Shown one piece after another: positions 25,241-36,061 of a stretch of 64,000 nt of DNA. This stretch comes from Viscum album. Taxonomy: Eukaryota > Streptophyta > Magnoliopsida > Santalales > Viscaceae. The stretch spans positions 1,186,384,357 to 1,186,448,356 of the forward strand of contig OY728152.1 in the NCBI GenBank assembly GCA_963277665.1. Direction: 5' to 3'. Under the pieces are notes generated by a model, which had not been told where the DNA came from, did not search any database, and worked only from the letters and a program-made list of their open reading frames with translations. The number at the start of each line of letters is the position of its first letter. Position 1 is the stretch's first letter. A program made the position numbers and the translations under genes.

Positions 25241-25654
25241 GATTTACATATATTTTCCTCATGTGGTAAGTTATCTACGAGATTCATCGGAACATTTGAG
25301 GTCCTCAATATAGTTGGTGAGGTGGCTTACCACTTAACTCGTCCACCTCAGTTACACCAGGTGCACGACAGCTTCCACGTATCCCAGCGGAGGAGATACG
25401 TGTATAGAGATTCTCACAACATTAACCATGGGGAGATTGACGTCGACGTTGGGGATATATTTATGGAGGTTCTAATAGAGGTTGAGGATCGACAGGATTG
25501 GGTCCTTCATGGACAATCGATAAGTCTGGTGCGCATTCACTGGTAGCACTGGAACCTCCAGAAGAGAACATTGGATCAGGAGGCTCAGATGCATGCTTAA
25601 TACCCCCACTTGTTAATCTAGTTTGAGTTGTGGCTTACGAGAACGTAATGCCCT
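25241..25654 (+). pseudogene. Element 3 integrase C-terminus with chromodomain-like tail
   Basis: A frame at 25,322-25,545 reads MAYHLTRPPQLHQVHDSFHV and ends LVRIHW, matching the conserved AYRLALPP...VHxVFHVS...LVKVLW region of plant chromoviruses. After a stop, TLDQEAQMHA (about 25,585-25,600) resembles the EEATWE-E-AEMR part of the degenerate chromodomain that helps choose insertion sites in heterochromatin. The expected Trp is Leu. Assignment to the Tekay/Del group is likely but not proven. Confidence 0.78.
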
Positions 25655-25667
25655 GAGGTGGGGAGAA
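25655..25667 (+). other. Polypurine tract of element 3
   Basis: GAGGTGGGGAGAA directly before the right LTR start TGCAAAGACCC. Confidence 0.88.
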
Positions 25668-27037
25668 TGCAAAGACCCATAATTTCTCTGTAATTTGTTT
25701 TAAATAAATAGGAATTTAATGAGTTCGTAAAATTTGATGGCGCATGATTCTGAGGCCCCGAGTGCCAGGAATGAATTTCATAACTGCATTTCGGTTATGC
25801 TCAGAAAACTTATGAGGGGGTTTTTCTAATATTTGAACCGGTTCATAGAATTCAAATCTGAGAACACCGTTGAACTTGTAGCGCCAATATTCACTTAGGA
25901 AAACAATCAACTTGATGATAGTTGGTCGAGGGTGAAAGTAATTTTTTTTTTGTTTTTTGTGGAAATAATAAAATAAAATAATCACATTTTTTATTTTATT
26001 TGTTAAAACCTCCATGTTAAAGTTGAGAAGAGGGGACCACCAGACCATAACCACCCTTGAGAGGTTATGGTGGTGGGGAGAAACCGAGGCCTAAACCTCT
26101 GAACTCCCTCATTAAATTTGGTAGAGCCTCATCAACTCAACCCATATTAATTGTGGAAACCCTCCCCTATATTAATTAAGCCAACACAAAACATTAATTG
26201 ATCCATAATATGAGATTAATTAACTCAATTTTCATTATATTCCCAAAACATAATAGATCACTTAATATATTATTTTGGGGCTACCATTTTATTTTGGTGT
26301 AATTGGGAGAGGAGCATAGGGAGAAAAGCACACCAATGATGAATGCCAACGAAGAATGCCTCTCCTTCAACTAATTCTTCTCCAAACTCCATCAAACGAT
26401 CTCCAATGATGCACGAACCGATAATCAAGGAAGATGTCGATGCCACCGACGTCTAAAATTTCACAACGATTCATCTTCATCATATAACCCGGGATGTATT
26501 CATCTACGGCGAATCGACATCCGTAATTCCTTCTCATGCCATCATCCGCAAACAACCTGAGGTAGGGGTTTATTTATAAGTGATTTTATATTCCAATGTC
26601 TGTCTCTTCTAAAACAACGAACCTAGATAAACTGACTATTTTATATTGATCCGTGAATTATCTTCTTTTGTGGGATTGGTAATCATTAATTATGGCAGCA
26701 TGAAGGGAGGATGTTTGAATTCGTCCCCTTACCCATTCATAATATTGTTGTGATTCAAGTATAACAGCCGCTTGCTAACGCTCTAATGTGGAGAGTGTGG
26801 GTCAAACTAACAAGGCTCGTTCCCCGTAATTCTTGTGTTAAATTATGGTGTTATTTGAAATTGTGGAGGATAGTGACCAACCATGCAGGCACACGAGAAC
26901 GGAGGCCGACACCACCGCCGGCTGCGATAAAGGTGACGGTGCAGCAATGATGCCCCGCGACCAACGCCACTGGCCTGCGGCCTCCGCGCCATCTGTGGCC
27001 CTCGCCGCTGTTCGTGGCTCCGCACTACCCCATGGTC

Positions 27038-27283
27038 AGGCCACCTCCCAATAATCGGGCCGCCACCCCATGGCCGGACCACCGCCCCGTGGCGGAACCG
27101 CCCCACGCTGCCGGACCGCCGACCCACAACCAGACCGCTGCCCCTGGGCCAAACTGTTGCCCCGCTACCAGACTGCATCCCCGTGACCGGACCACCGCCC
27201 CGTGGCCAGACTGCCTCCCTGTGACTGGACTGCTTCCCCACTGCCAGATAGTCACCCCGTGGCCGGACCACCATCTCGGGGTA
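27038..27283. repeat. GC-rich 19-bp minisatellite in element 3 right LTR
   Basis: About thirteen near-regular copies of a 19-bp unit, for example GGACCACCGCCCCGTGGCC at 27,189 and AGACTGCCTCCCTGTGACT at 27,208. About six to seven copies are in the left LTR. Confidence 0.85.
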
Positions 27284-27904
27284 AGCTGAGCCACCCGTGC
27301 CCCCACGGAACCCCTCAAACGAGTTGCCCCTGCGGTCCCCTCGCGGACTGTCGGGCCGGACCCAGCTGGTCGGGCCACTATGTGAGCCAAGCCAAACCCA
27401 ATATGTTGGGTCAACCTGAACCGGGTCGGCCCAGGCTTGTTCGGGCATGGTTGTTCAGACTGGGTCAGAATGGACCTCAGCCCACTACGACCCATTTACG
27501 CCCCTTCGACCATAGCATTGGCACCGAACATCCATTTGATGAACGGTCAGCTGCACTATAAATCATTAAGTGTGACTATCCCTTCGGGTACAAAACATTA
27601 GTGTTTTGGATTATTAATGGATACTGTCAGGTTGGATCGAGCACGAAACCAACCGAGCTCCCATGACTAAAAGGGTAATAAATTATAGACCATGATAATG
27701 ATTGATGCTCCACTTGTTACGATGAGACCTCTATGACGTGGGAGACCTTTGAGATTCATATTTGTGGAAATTCAGGGTAGTTGGAGTATTGACCAGTAGC
27801 TCGTGGATCAGATCATCCTGGAGACGAGAGAGAATCATGCAGGAACCCAGTAGTTGGATGAGACTTGACGACTGTTGAACATTTCAACTCGGAGTGACTC
27901 GAAT

Positions 27905-28150
27905 GGTCAAGTGGGGAGCACCATGGTGACACGGTAGAGCCATGTTGGGGAGAACCTTGGTGATGTGGCAGAACCAAGGTACTTGACATGAGTGACTTAG
28001 CAGGCTATGAGGGGGACCACCTTGGTGACATGGCAGACCCATGGTGGGGAGCGCCTTGGTGACGTGACATACCCATGGTAATTGACTGGATGAGTACCTT
28101 AGTAGTCCAAGGATAGTGGAAAGCACCTCTGTGTGACACAACAGGACCAC
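27905..28150. repeat. Composite tandem repeat in element 3 right LTR
   Basis: Five cores like CCTTGGTGACATGGCAGACC with alternating short and long spacers. The left LTR has four. Confidence 0.7.
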
Positions 28151-28919
28151 AGTATTAGATAGAATAGGAGTTCTCTAGCAACTGAGGTGTTCGATGTTGT
28201 GTTTGGGAATGTTAGTTGATACTACCCCAAGTCTAATCCCTGGTGTGAGCTGAGTCAGTACCTCTATTTTTTCCTCATGATTCAGATTGATTACTCAATA
28301 ACATAGATATATTAATGGGCATATACCTAAGTGGGGTTATCTATTGATTTAATATAGTGTGGTTTATCCTTGGTGGATTTTATGAGACCATAGGAATCTC
28401 AGGGTCCCTACTGAGTATCATTATACTCACCCCTACATGGGCTATGCCTGAACATTGGTGTGTTGGATATAGACTACGGACAACACTGACTGAGGTTGAC
28501 AATACTAGGACTGGACAGTGGCCGGAGGTGGACCATACTGCATGACGGTACATAGAGGAGATGCTTGGACGTGGAGTGCGGAAGAGGAGATCTGTACATA
28601 CCCTTCAGGTAGGAACCTCGGAGGATTATCCAGTAGCTTTTTTTCCATTTCATCAGTTGTATTGTATTTTAGTTGTACGTGTAATATTACTGTTGAGCTT
28701 GTATTCCAGCCCCTTTTTGCTTTTAGCAAACATTTCGTAATACAGTTGAATTGCGTTCATAACTTCTTCTGTGCTTGATTGCATGTTTTTACATGTTATA
28801 ATGTCAATGCCTTCACAGTTTTAGGGAATACGCATGTGGTGCTAGTCGTCATATCGAGGCCTATGGAAGGCGGGCCTGTGGTTAGTCACAGCATAGGCCA
28901 TGCGGGATTGTTCAGGACA

Positions 28920-28924
28920 GAATA
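28920..28924. repeat. Target-site duplication of element 3, right copy
   Basis: GAATA, identical to 17,643-17,647. Confidence 0.9.
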
Positions 28925-31080
28925 AATCTCATAAAACCATCTTGGTATATTGAGGATTCTCTTTTTGATATAAAATAACGAAATAAAGATATTTCAGGGG
29001 GTTGGATAAGGAAAACAAAAGATAAGAACTTGAGATAAGACGATACCTTCAAATCAGATAACTCCATTTTTTTGAACAAAAATGCATTATTGAATTGTCT
29101 TTTAGCAAGGGTGAGGCTTCTAAGTGGATGAGAGGGACGTGGAGAGAATATTAGAATAGTGGTTGGATGAGCCAAGGGGTTTGAGAGGTATCCATAATGG
29201 GTTAGAGTCATTTTCCATTTATAAGAGGGAGGGGGATCTTTAGGAATGTTTGAATGTATTATTTTATTATAAAATAATTTTTGGATTCAAAAGGTCCCCA
29301 TATCATTTAATTCTAATATAAGGTGAGTATTGTTCAAAATCCACTCAACCAATAGGTTTCAGATTACTTTTAGTTCTAAATATATCATTGTCATTTTACA
29401 TTAACCCTTAGCTAACTAAATTTACTCTTATCATGTCTTCTTTTATATTCATACTCTATGTTTAATTTAGTTACCATAAAATTTCTATCGAACAACAAGT
29501 GGTTAATTAATGACATTATAAACCTTATCTATGTCATGTTTCCAAATCCTAGATTTTCAATATTATGATATCAATTTATATAATTATATTTGTTTTAAAA
29601 ACTCATTTAAGACAATTTATATACTATTAATAACATGATTTTTAAAAAAATAATAATCAACATGATTATTTAGACTAAAAATAATTAATTCAAATATAAA
29701 AAGTCATAATTATCTTTAAAATTAATGTATGTAATAAAAGGTTTTACAATAAATTTATTCTAAAATTTATAATCTCATTTAATTGAATCTTTTATTAATG
29801 ATGCAATCAATGCATCATCATTGTGTCATTATTAAATTTATTTATTTACTATCTAAAAATAAAAAAAGTACCATGATGTATAAAATATTTTTATCTTTAT
29901 AATAAAAATTATTAGTACAAAAAATCAATTATATAACCCCACAAAAATATATTTTTACTAAAATATAGATGTTTATGGAACATTTTCTTCAACATTAAAT
30001 TAATTTTTTCTAAAATGACATTTTTAATTAATAGTGCCTCCATGGGGTCCCAAAATTGACCCAAGGATGACAATGGTCGAGCATCTATCATCCCATAGGG
30101 TTAGAACATGTGTTAGGGTAATTTAATATAATTATAATATTCTTTTTACCTGTATTTACCATATTTACTCTATAACCATAGTAAATAAAATATTTTTCTA
30201 AGGTTAAAATTCATAATGTCTAAAAATAAAAGTTACCTACATAAAAAATTTGGACCTCCTAATTCATATTATGAAATCAATTTTTCCAAATTCAAAACAC
30301 AGATGTTGAAAAAAATAATTTAAAATTAATTCATGTAGTCACAACTAAAAATTGTGTTTTAGGGAAATAATAACTATCAAAGGATCGACAAGTCTTAATG
30401 TCCAATTTCAAAGTAAAATTATATATGATTACCATAATTGGATTAAATGATAAAAATAAATTCCAATTACTAATTACAAAGAATTAAAAATATTGTCTAA
30501 TAATAAAAATAAATTATATTAAAAGGCATTTATTATTTAAATTGCAATATTTTTCACTATTTATCAAAAATTGTATTTATCATAAAAATAAAAAAAATTA
30601 CGCAAAGTGAATTTTCATGTCTTGATTTTAAAGATGATGTATATTATGTCAAATGGAATATATAAAAGTTACCAAAACTAAATTCAAAAAGGTTCCTCCT
30701 TCAAAAGGTGTTGAATCGACCTTTAAAAAAATATTAGAGAATTTCATGCATAAAATTTGATTCATTATTATTTTAAGAATCTAAAATTTATTGGATAAAA
30801 GTAAAAAAAATTAAAAAAATTTGTAATCATATTATAGGTAGTTCTTTTCATTACCACCGATATATTTTTCAGGAATTAAATACCATTAAAAATAATATTA
30901 TATTTTTATTTTTCAGTATCAATCAGCCTTGTGTGCAATATGATATTTAGGAGAAAACCATTATTTTGTGTTGGGTACGCCATCGAACATAGCATCCCCA
31001 TGAAAGTAAAATTAATATTTAAATCACAAATATTAATAAATATGAAAATTTATTATTCATTATTTACCTGGGATGTTACA
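28925..31080 (-). repeat. Element 2 right LTR, part b (after element 3)
   Basis: It continues the match to the left LTR from about 11,082 to 13,232 and ends GGATGTTACA. Part a and part b together are 3,994 bp against 3,992 for the left LTR. Confidence 0.88.
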
Positions 31081-31085
31081 AATAG
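31081..31085. repeat. Target-site duplication of element 2, right copy
   Basis: AATAG against AATGG at 9,236-9,240. Confidence 0.75.
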
Positions 31086-32100
31086 GTTCACAACCAAATG
31101 ATTCTCACTAATAACTCAAAGGGTCTAACAAACAAGGGAACCGTATTTCCATGCCTCCATATCCTATGGTGACCCAAACTAGGTTATACATGAATGAACA
31201 CACAAGTACCCTCTTTTATATATAGGGTTTGTGTATATATTTTTTCATATGACTTATGTTTACTCTAATCCATTGTCATACTTTTCTTAACCAACTATAA
31301 ATACTGTGTCATCTCCTGCATTACTCTAGGTCCCAACATATCCAACTCAAATGCCAGCATCCTGCATCGTAGTGAACTGTATGGACTACAATAAAGAGCC
31401 TCATATGATACCATCCTTATTGTTTCCTAATAACTTTTTTATAGTAATAATTCACTAAATCCAATTGATTTTCCATGACCATATAAATTCATACAAAGAT
31501 TTTTAAAGCATATTCTCAAGTACATGTATAGTACATTATCACTACCCATCTGTCTTTGGGTATAAATTCGCACTCTATAATACTTGTGTTCCAAATGATT
31601 TTTGAAATCCCCACTATAACCATGATATAAATTTTTGATCATGATATTAAACTATAGTCTAGGGCACTCCATGTTGATTTACCATCTCTCGAACATTCAT
31701 TTCCCGAAATAGTTATACATCAAAAGTTTCACTTATATTCCAGAAATGAACATCCTCTTTCACTCTAGACAAAATGAACCATATAGTGTTAATATTCCTA
31801 AGGATATTCATAATACCAACCAAAAAATAGGTGGTCACATTTCCCACTTACATTTCAGGATGGGGATAGACAATAGAAAACCTCCAGGTCATTGGATCTC
31901 TGCTTTCACCTACTGACATGTGAAGAATCTTTTCACAAACCCTGGTATCTCTATTTTCCTTCTTGGCCACCAAAACTATCATTATAGGTCATGGTATACT
32001 TTGGTTACACCATGATTCACTCCAATTTCAAGGCTTGAAATTCCCGCATAAGCTCTTCATGCATGCTCTTAGGCACCACAACTTGATTCATCGCATAGAT
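31086..32100 (-). pseudogene. Element 1 integrase, heavily decayed
   Basis: It is colinear at nucleotide level with 60,351-61,340 of element 5. The minus-strand frame at 31,439-31,642 reads IYTQRQMGSDNVLYMYLRIC where the family has YHPQTDGQSERTIQVLEDML, so most catalytic-core residues are altered. The zinc-finger end lies near 31,860-31,990, matching element 5 at 61,129-61,260. No continuous frame remains. The C-terminal end of this gene is the separate fragment at 8,904-9,240. Confidence 0.7.
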
Positions 32101-32839
32101 AATCTCACCTTCATCTATCAACAATTCTAATGATGTCCCACCACATTCAATGCTTTCTATAATGTCTAATATATCAATATAAACATACAATATATCCCTA
32201 ATTTATCTCAAATGCATTGAATCTACTTGAAAAGAAACTACTATAATCTTTTCCTAACCCTTTGGAACCACCACATGCATTTCAACTAGCATGTTCATCA
32301 TCTTCTTCTCAAAACTCGAATCCTAAACCATCTTGAGTCTGAGTTTTTCTACTCAATGAAGAATCCACACTATTTCCCTTAATGAGCATATATTCTTATT
32401 CAAATTTTATAGACTAAATATACACAACCCATAACCATTGTCTATGATTCAAATCATGTTGTGATTATTTATATATGAAGATCTTTTCATCTATATTAAC
32501 CGTGATCTCTTCTAAAAAAATATTGTGTCGGAAAAAATTATGATCATTCACAACTATTTCCAACATGTGGTCATGCATTGGTTAATTTCATTCATGAGGC
32601 TACAAATTTCGAGACCCATACTCCACAACTCGGTCTCCCTATATTATTATATCACCCACATCGATCCAAAAATCATCACAATAAATACTATACACCACAC
32701 AGAACACAGGAAGGATCTGCATTGGTATTAATGTTAAGTGCTTCTTCAACTCTTCAAAATATCATTCACAATCCTCTGACTATTCAAACTTTACTCCCTT
32801 TTTCGTCTATCCCAAAATTTTAGATTCCAAAATGGATAT
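32101..32839 (-). pseudogene. Element 1 RNase H and linker, heavily decayed
   Basis: Assigned from position between the integrase and reverse transcriptase blocks and from colinearity with 61,340-62,085 of element 5. I see no clearly conserved catalytic motif here. Confidence 0.5.
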
Positions 32840-33521
32840 GTCTTGGATAATTATTCTTTAATATCTATCTAATAGTAGGAATATTTTTTTTATCAAAATA
32901 ATTTTAGTGTTTATCCCAAGAAACCACTTCATAATCCTTCTCGAGGTCCTTTGACACACCTTCATGTAAGATAATATTCCACAAAAAGTGTACCTAGTTA
33001 ATCCAAAATGGACACTTACATATCTAGGTGTATAATTGATGCACTCTCAGTGTAGCATGGTATATGTCATGTCTTTGGGAATGATCGTCATGTGTGTCGG
33101 AGTACATCAAGATGTCATCGACAGACACTATCATGAACTGATCCAGATACAAATTAAAAATATTTTTCAACAAATCCATAAAACATTTTGGTGCTTTCTT
33201 CTACCAAAACATCATTACAAAAACTCATAGCGGACATACCATCATTTGAAATAATTTTTCGGTATATCTAAAGTCTTTACCCTCAAATGATGATACCCAA
33301 ATCTCAAATTAATCTTTGAGAAAACAGAAATTACATTAATTTGGTCAAACTGATCATTGATACATGGAAGAAGATATCAGTTCTTCACATTCATTCTGTT
33401 CATATTTAAATAATCAACACAAGAACATAAACATTACTATTCTTTGTGAACAAAAAAGTTGATCCCAAAGGCGACGTACTGGGACTGATAAATCCCCTAT
33501 CTTACTACTCCTCCAACTGAG
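32840..33521 (-). pseudogene. Element 1 reverse transcriptase, decayed
   Basis: A minus-strand frame around 33,070-33,200 reads FMDLLKNIFNLYLDQFMIVS then VDDILMYSDTHDDH. That is the family's FMDLMNRVF...F-V-V-V-F-I-DDILVYS block with both catalytic Asp kept (V-D-D). Upstream YEFL and, near 33,034, the LREHQLY counterpart are recognisable. The amino end at 33,480-33,521 aligns with the GFIRP region of element 5 (62,749-62,790). Frameshifts and stops occur throughout. Confidence 0.8.
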
Positions 33522-34200
33522 TATTGGATTTGGAAGCTCAATCGCTGGCATTCTATATAGTGGAATAGATACTGGATTATCCCACAATATGGTATTAATA
33601 GTGAATTATACATCTCTATTAGGTGGTATTCCTAAGAAGCCTTCATGAAAGACTTCCTGAAATAGTTCCACTACTGGAAGAAGGGAATCATTCATAATAA
33701 CCCTATCATCCAAAAATAGACTAGACACCTGGGCTCTGAACTCTCCCAGTTGTCAAGTAATTGTCCATACATAGCCATCCTTGATATACCACTCTCTAAT
33801 ATTATTATACTAGACGCAATTATGAGAATAGAAGACACAATGTTATGGTAACAATCAATGTGGGATTAGTACGTCACTATAAATCCCATCCCTATAATAG
33901 GGTTGAATATTGTCATATCTAGAACATAGATATCCCAATGTAAATTTTACCACTCGATCTCAAGTGAACATCCCTCAAATAGAAAAATATCTCTAGACCA
34001 CACTCCCAATGTTGTATTGATAGTCATTACAATTCACACAACAACAAGGTCAGGGTCAAACAATCAAGAAATTTAGAATATATAACAGATTAATAGGGAC
34101 TAGTATCAAACAAGAAACTAGCTAAAGTAGAATCTACTAAAATAGAACCTCTCTCCCTCAATGTTACATCCACAATATCATCAAGTTTAGGTTATACTCC
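33522..34200 (-). pseudogene. Element 1 protease and linker, decayed
   Basis: At 34,099-34,110 the minus strand encodes F-D-T-S, the counterpart of F-D-T-G in element 5 at 63,373-63,384. The catalytic Asp is kept and the Gly changed. The rest of the protease aligns at nucleotide level with 62,800-63,420 of element 5 but has no usable frame. Confidence 0.65.
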
Positions 34201-36045
34201 ATGTAACTGGTCTTCCGACACTTCCCTGTGATGTTGTATGACTCCCCTAAGTAGCACCACACAACTAATGCTAGTTCTCCTTATTAGAAGCACCACATAT
34301 ACAACCTCAACTTCCTGGTCCATTAGAACTCAAACTGCCAGCTAGATATGCTATAGAAGATCCTCTTCCCATATACTGACTCTTCCCGACTACTCCTTTT
34401 GTACCAGTCTATCACTACGTATTATTGAATTTATGTATATGTCCTATTTTTTCACAACATTGACACTCTGCTGGTGGTCAAGAACAATTTTGATGATAGT
34501 TTCCCATCCAACAACACTGATGATAGCACACCCCATTAAGGACATATCCAACCGACCATCCGGTCTGTGTACTCATCTTCCAACTGCATTGGCTATTTTT
34601 TCATAACAGTGCATTCTTCTATAGAAATCCTCACCTCTTGATTGTCTAGTAACAACTACCTTTGCTGCACTGGAATCCCCCAATAGGCTCCATTCCACTA
34701 TGATATCCAGATCCACAACAATTAGAAACTTTTTTAGCATGAAGATATACACCTATGAATTAATCTCACACTTATGTCCATCAACAAAATGCTTCCTTGT
34801 AGCATCCTAATTTCCTACTAATGATGGAGAAAAGCAATGCAGATCTGTGTAGAATCAAGCAATTTCCATCACTGACATGCTCCCATGGGTCATATGCATA
34901 AACCCATCATATTTTATCTCATATCCTCATCTCTGTATAAATTTTTTCTTAGAAAATATCCATGAATTCCTTTCATAACAAGTCATCAATCTGTCCATTT
35001 CTATCTTAAATGTCCCAATATCACTTCACAGACCCCCAGAGCATATATGTTGCCAACATGGTCATCCTCACATTCAATTTCTCTAAAGGGTCAAGTGTTG
35101 TCTCTATAGACACAACCTATATTTCATCTCCCTCTGGTCCACTCTCTCCATTAAAATTCTGAGGATGTTGTAAATGATACTCCCATGTCAACTCAGATGT
35201 ACATTTCACAACACACATTGGGTATCTTTCCACGAAATGCATGAAATGAGCACCGATATCTCAAAACATCCCCTTATCGTATTTAGCTGGCACAATTGGT
35301 CCATCATGTTCCATTAGAAGAAAATCCTTTATAGGTACTCCCCTCAGTCATCCCATTAACAATCATCATGGAGTCATACACTCTACATTTCCAAACACAC
35401 ATATCAAGTATCAGATCACAACCTTATAAAATTATTGTAAAAAAATCACAACAAGCCTTTTCATCCCACCTCACCAAACAGCCAGACCAATGATATATGG
35501 CTACCCATAACCATCCTTCACATAGGTTTTGGTTAAAAAGAGTCAAAACATTATCATAATCATGTTTCTCAAATTATAAAAATAAATATTCTCATTCTAA
35601 GTCCTTTTATACAACCTTTTTAATTCATGTTGTGCACTATTTTTCATTTTTATCCCACAAACATGGAAAACAGTTTATGATTTACATCATACCCATAATA
35701 GGATTTATTGTGCATTTATAAAGTTATGCACGTCACAATACCTCTGAGTGGATGGAATGATGCATTCAGACTCATCGCTTGTTACATTCTTGGATACAAA
35801 TCAATACTAAAAAATTCTTATATACAATAATCACATCCCCACTCCAGTGCATCACCCAAGGTGAAATAATATTCAATTATAAGGGAAAACATTAATAACA
35901 ACCATACCACCCTAAATACATGCAGTTTCCCCCATACATGGGTTTTTAACTCCCATAAATGATCTCATTACAACCCCCAAAACAACTTAGCCTCATGTCT
36001 ACCTTTCCAGAAACTATATGTCAAAAAAAGATGAATAATAATTGT
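34201..36045 (-). pseudogene. Element 1 gag, decayed
   Basis: A zinc knuckle at 34,424-34,465 reads CQCCEKIGHIHKFN, that is C-x2-C-x4-H-x4-N, with the last Cys lost. Upstream gag (34,466 to about 35,400) keeps no open frame. Sequence from about 35,400 to the primer site is probably leader. Identification rests on the knuckle and on gene order. Confidence 0.65.
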
Positions 36046-36061
36046 TGATGAAATACCACAT
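36046..36061 (-). other. Primer-binding site of element 1 (degenerate)
   Basis: The minus strand reads TGTGGTATTTCATCA next to the LTR, with TGGTAT as in the initiator Met-tRNA primer site TGGTATCAGAGC. Confidence 0.6.

Larger units (their letters stand above)
17648..28919 (+). mobile_element. Element 3: complete but decayed Ty3/gypsy LTR retrotransposon
   Basis: It has LTRs at 17,648-20,819 and 25,668-28,919, a primer site after the first LTR, a polypurine tract before the second, and a plus-strand interior in the order gag, protease, reverse transcriptase, RNase H, integrase, chromodomain-like tail. An exact GAATA duplication flanks it, and the LTR of element 2 is continuous across the two borders. 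Pol wording such as QTNGQTEQTIQTLEDM and the C-terminal VHDSFHVSQ block fits plant chromoviruses, probably Tekay/Del-like. Stops, frameshifts and lost catalytic residues show it is inactive. The LTRs are strongly diverged, so this is an old insertion although it is the innermost of the nest. Confidence 0.95.
25668..28919 (+). repeat. Element 3 right (3') LTR
   Basis: It is 3,252 bp and colinear with the left LTR from TGCAAAGACCC to TTCAGGACA. By eye the aligned stretches are roughly 75-80% identical. The excess length is largely explained by extra copies in the two tandem arrays. Frames on both strands of its GC-rich part (26,843-27,561) are composition artefacts. Confidence 0.92.
9241..31080 (-). 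mobile_element. Element 2: non-autonomous LTR retrotransposon with 4-kb LTRs, interrupted by element 3
   Basis: LTRs at 9,241-13,232 (3,992 bp) and 15,810-17,647 plus 28,925-31,080 (3,994 bp after removing element 3 and one GAATA copy) flank an interior of only 2,577 bp. In element orientation the LTR starts TGTAACATCCCAGG and ends GGGCCTTACA. A G-rich polypurine tract at 13,233-13,247 and a Met-tRNA-like primer site at 15,799-15,807 put it on the minus strand. The interior keeps a gag zinc-knuckle relic and the extreme pol 3' end. It is too short for reverse transcriptase and integrase, and none is seen. It resembles the LARD/TR-GAG type of non-autonomous element, or an internally deleted gypsy copy. 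It sits inside element 1 pol with duplication AATGG/AATAG. Confidence 0.87.

Noticed and set aside
26843..27561. Frames of up to 201 codons, both strands
   Set aside because: Same GC-rich array in the right LTR. The frames are not conserved with the left LTR counterpart.
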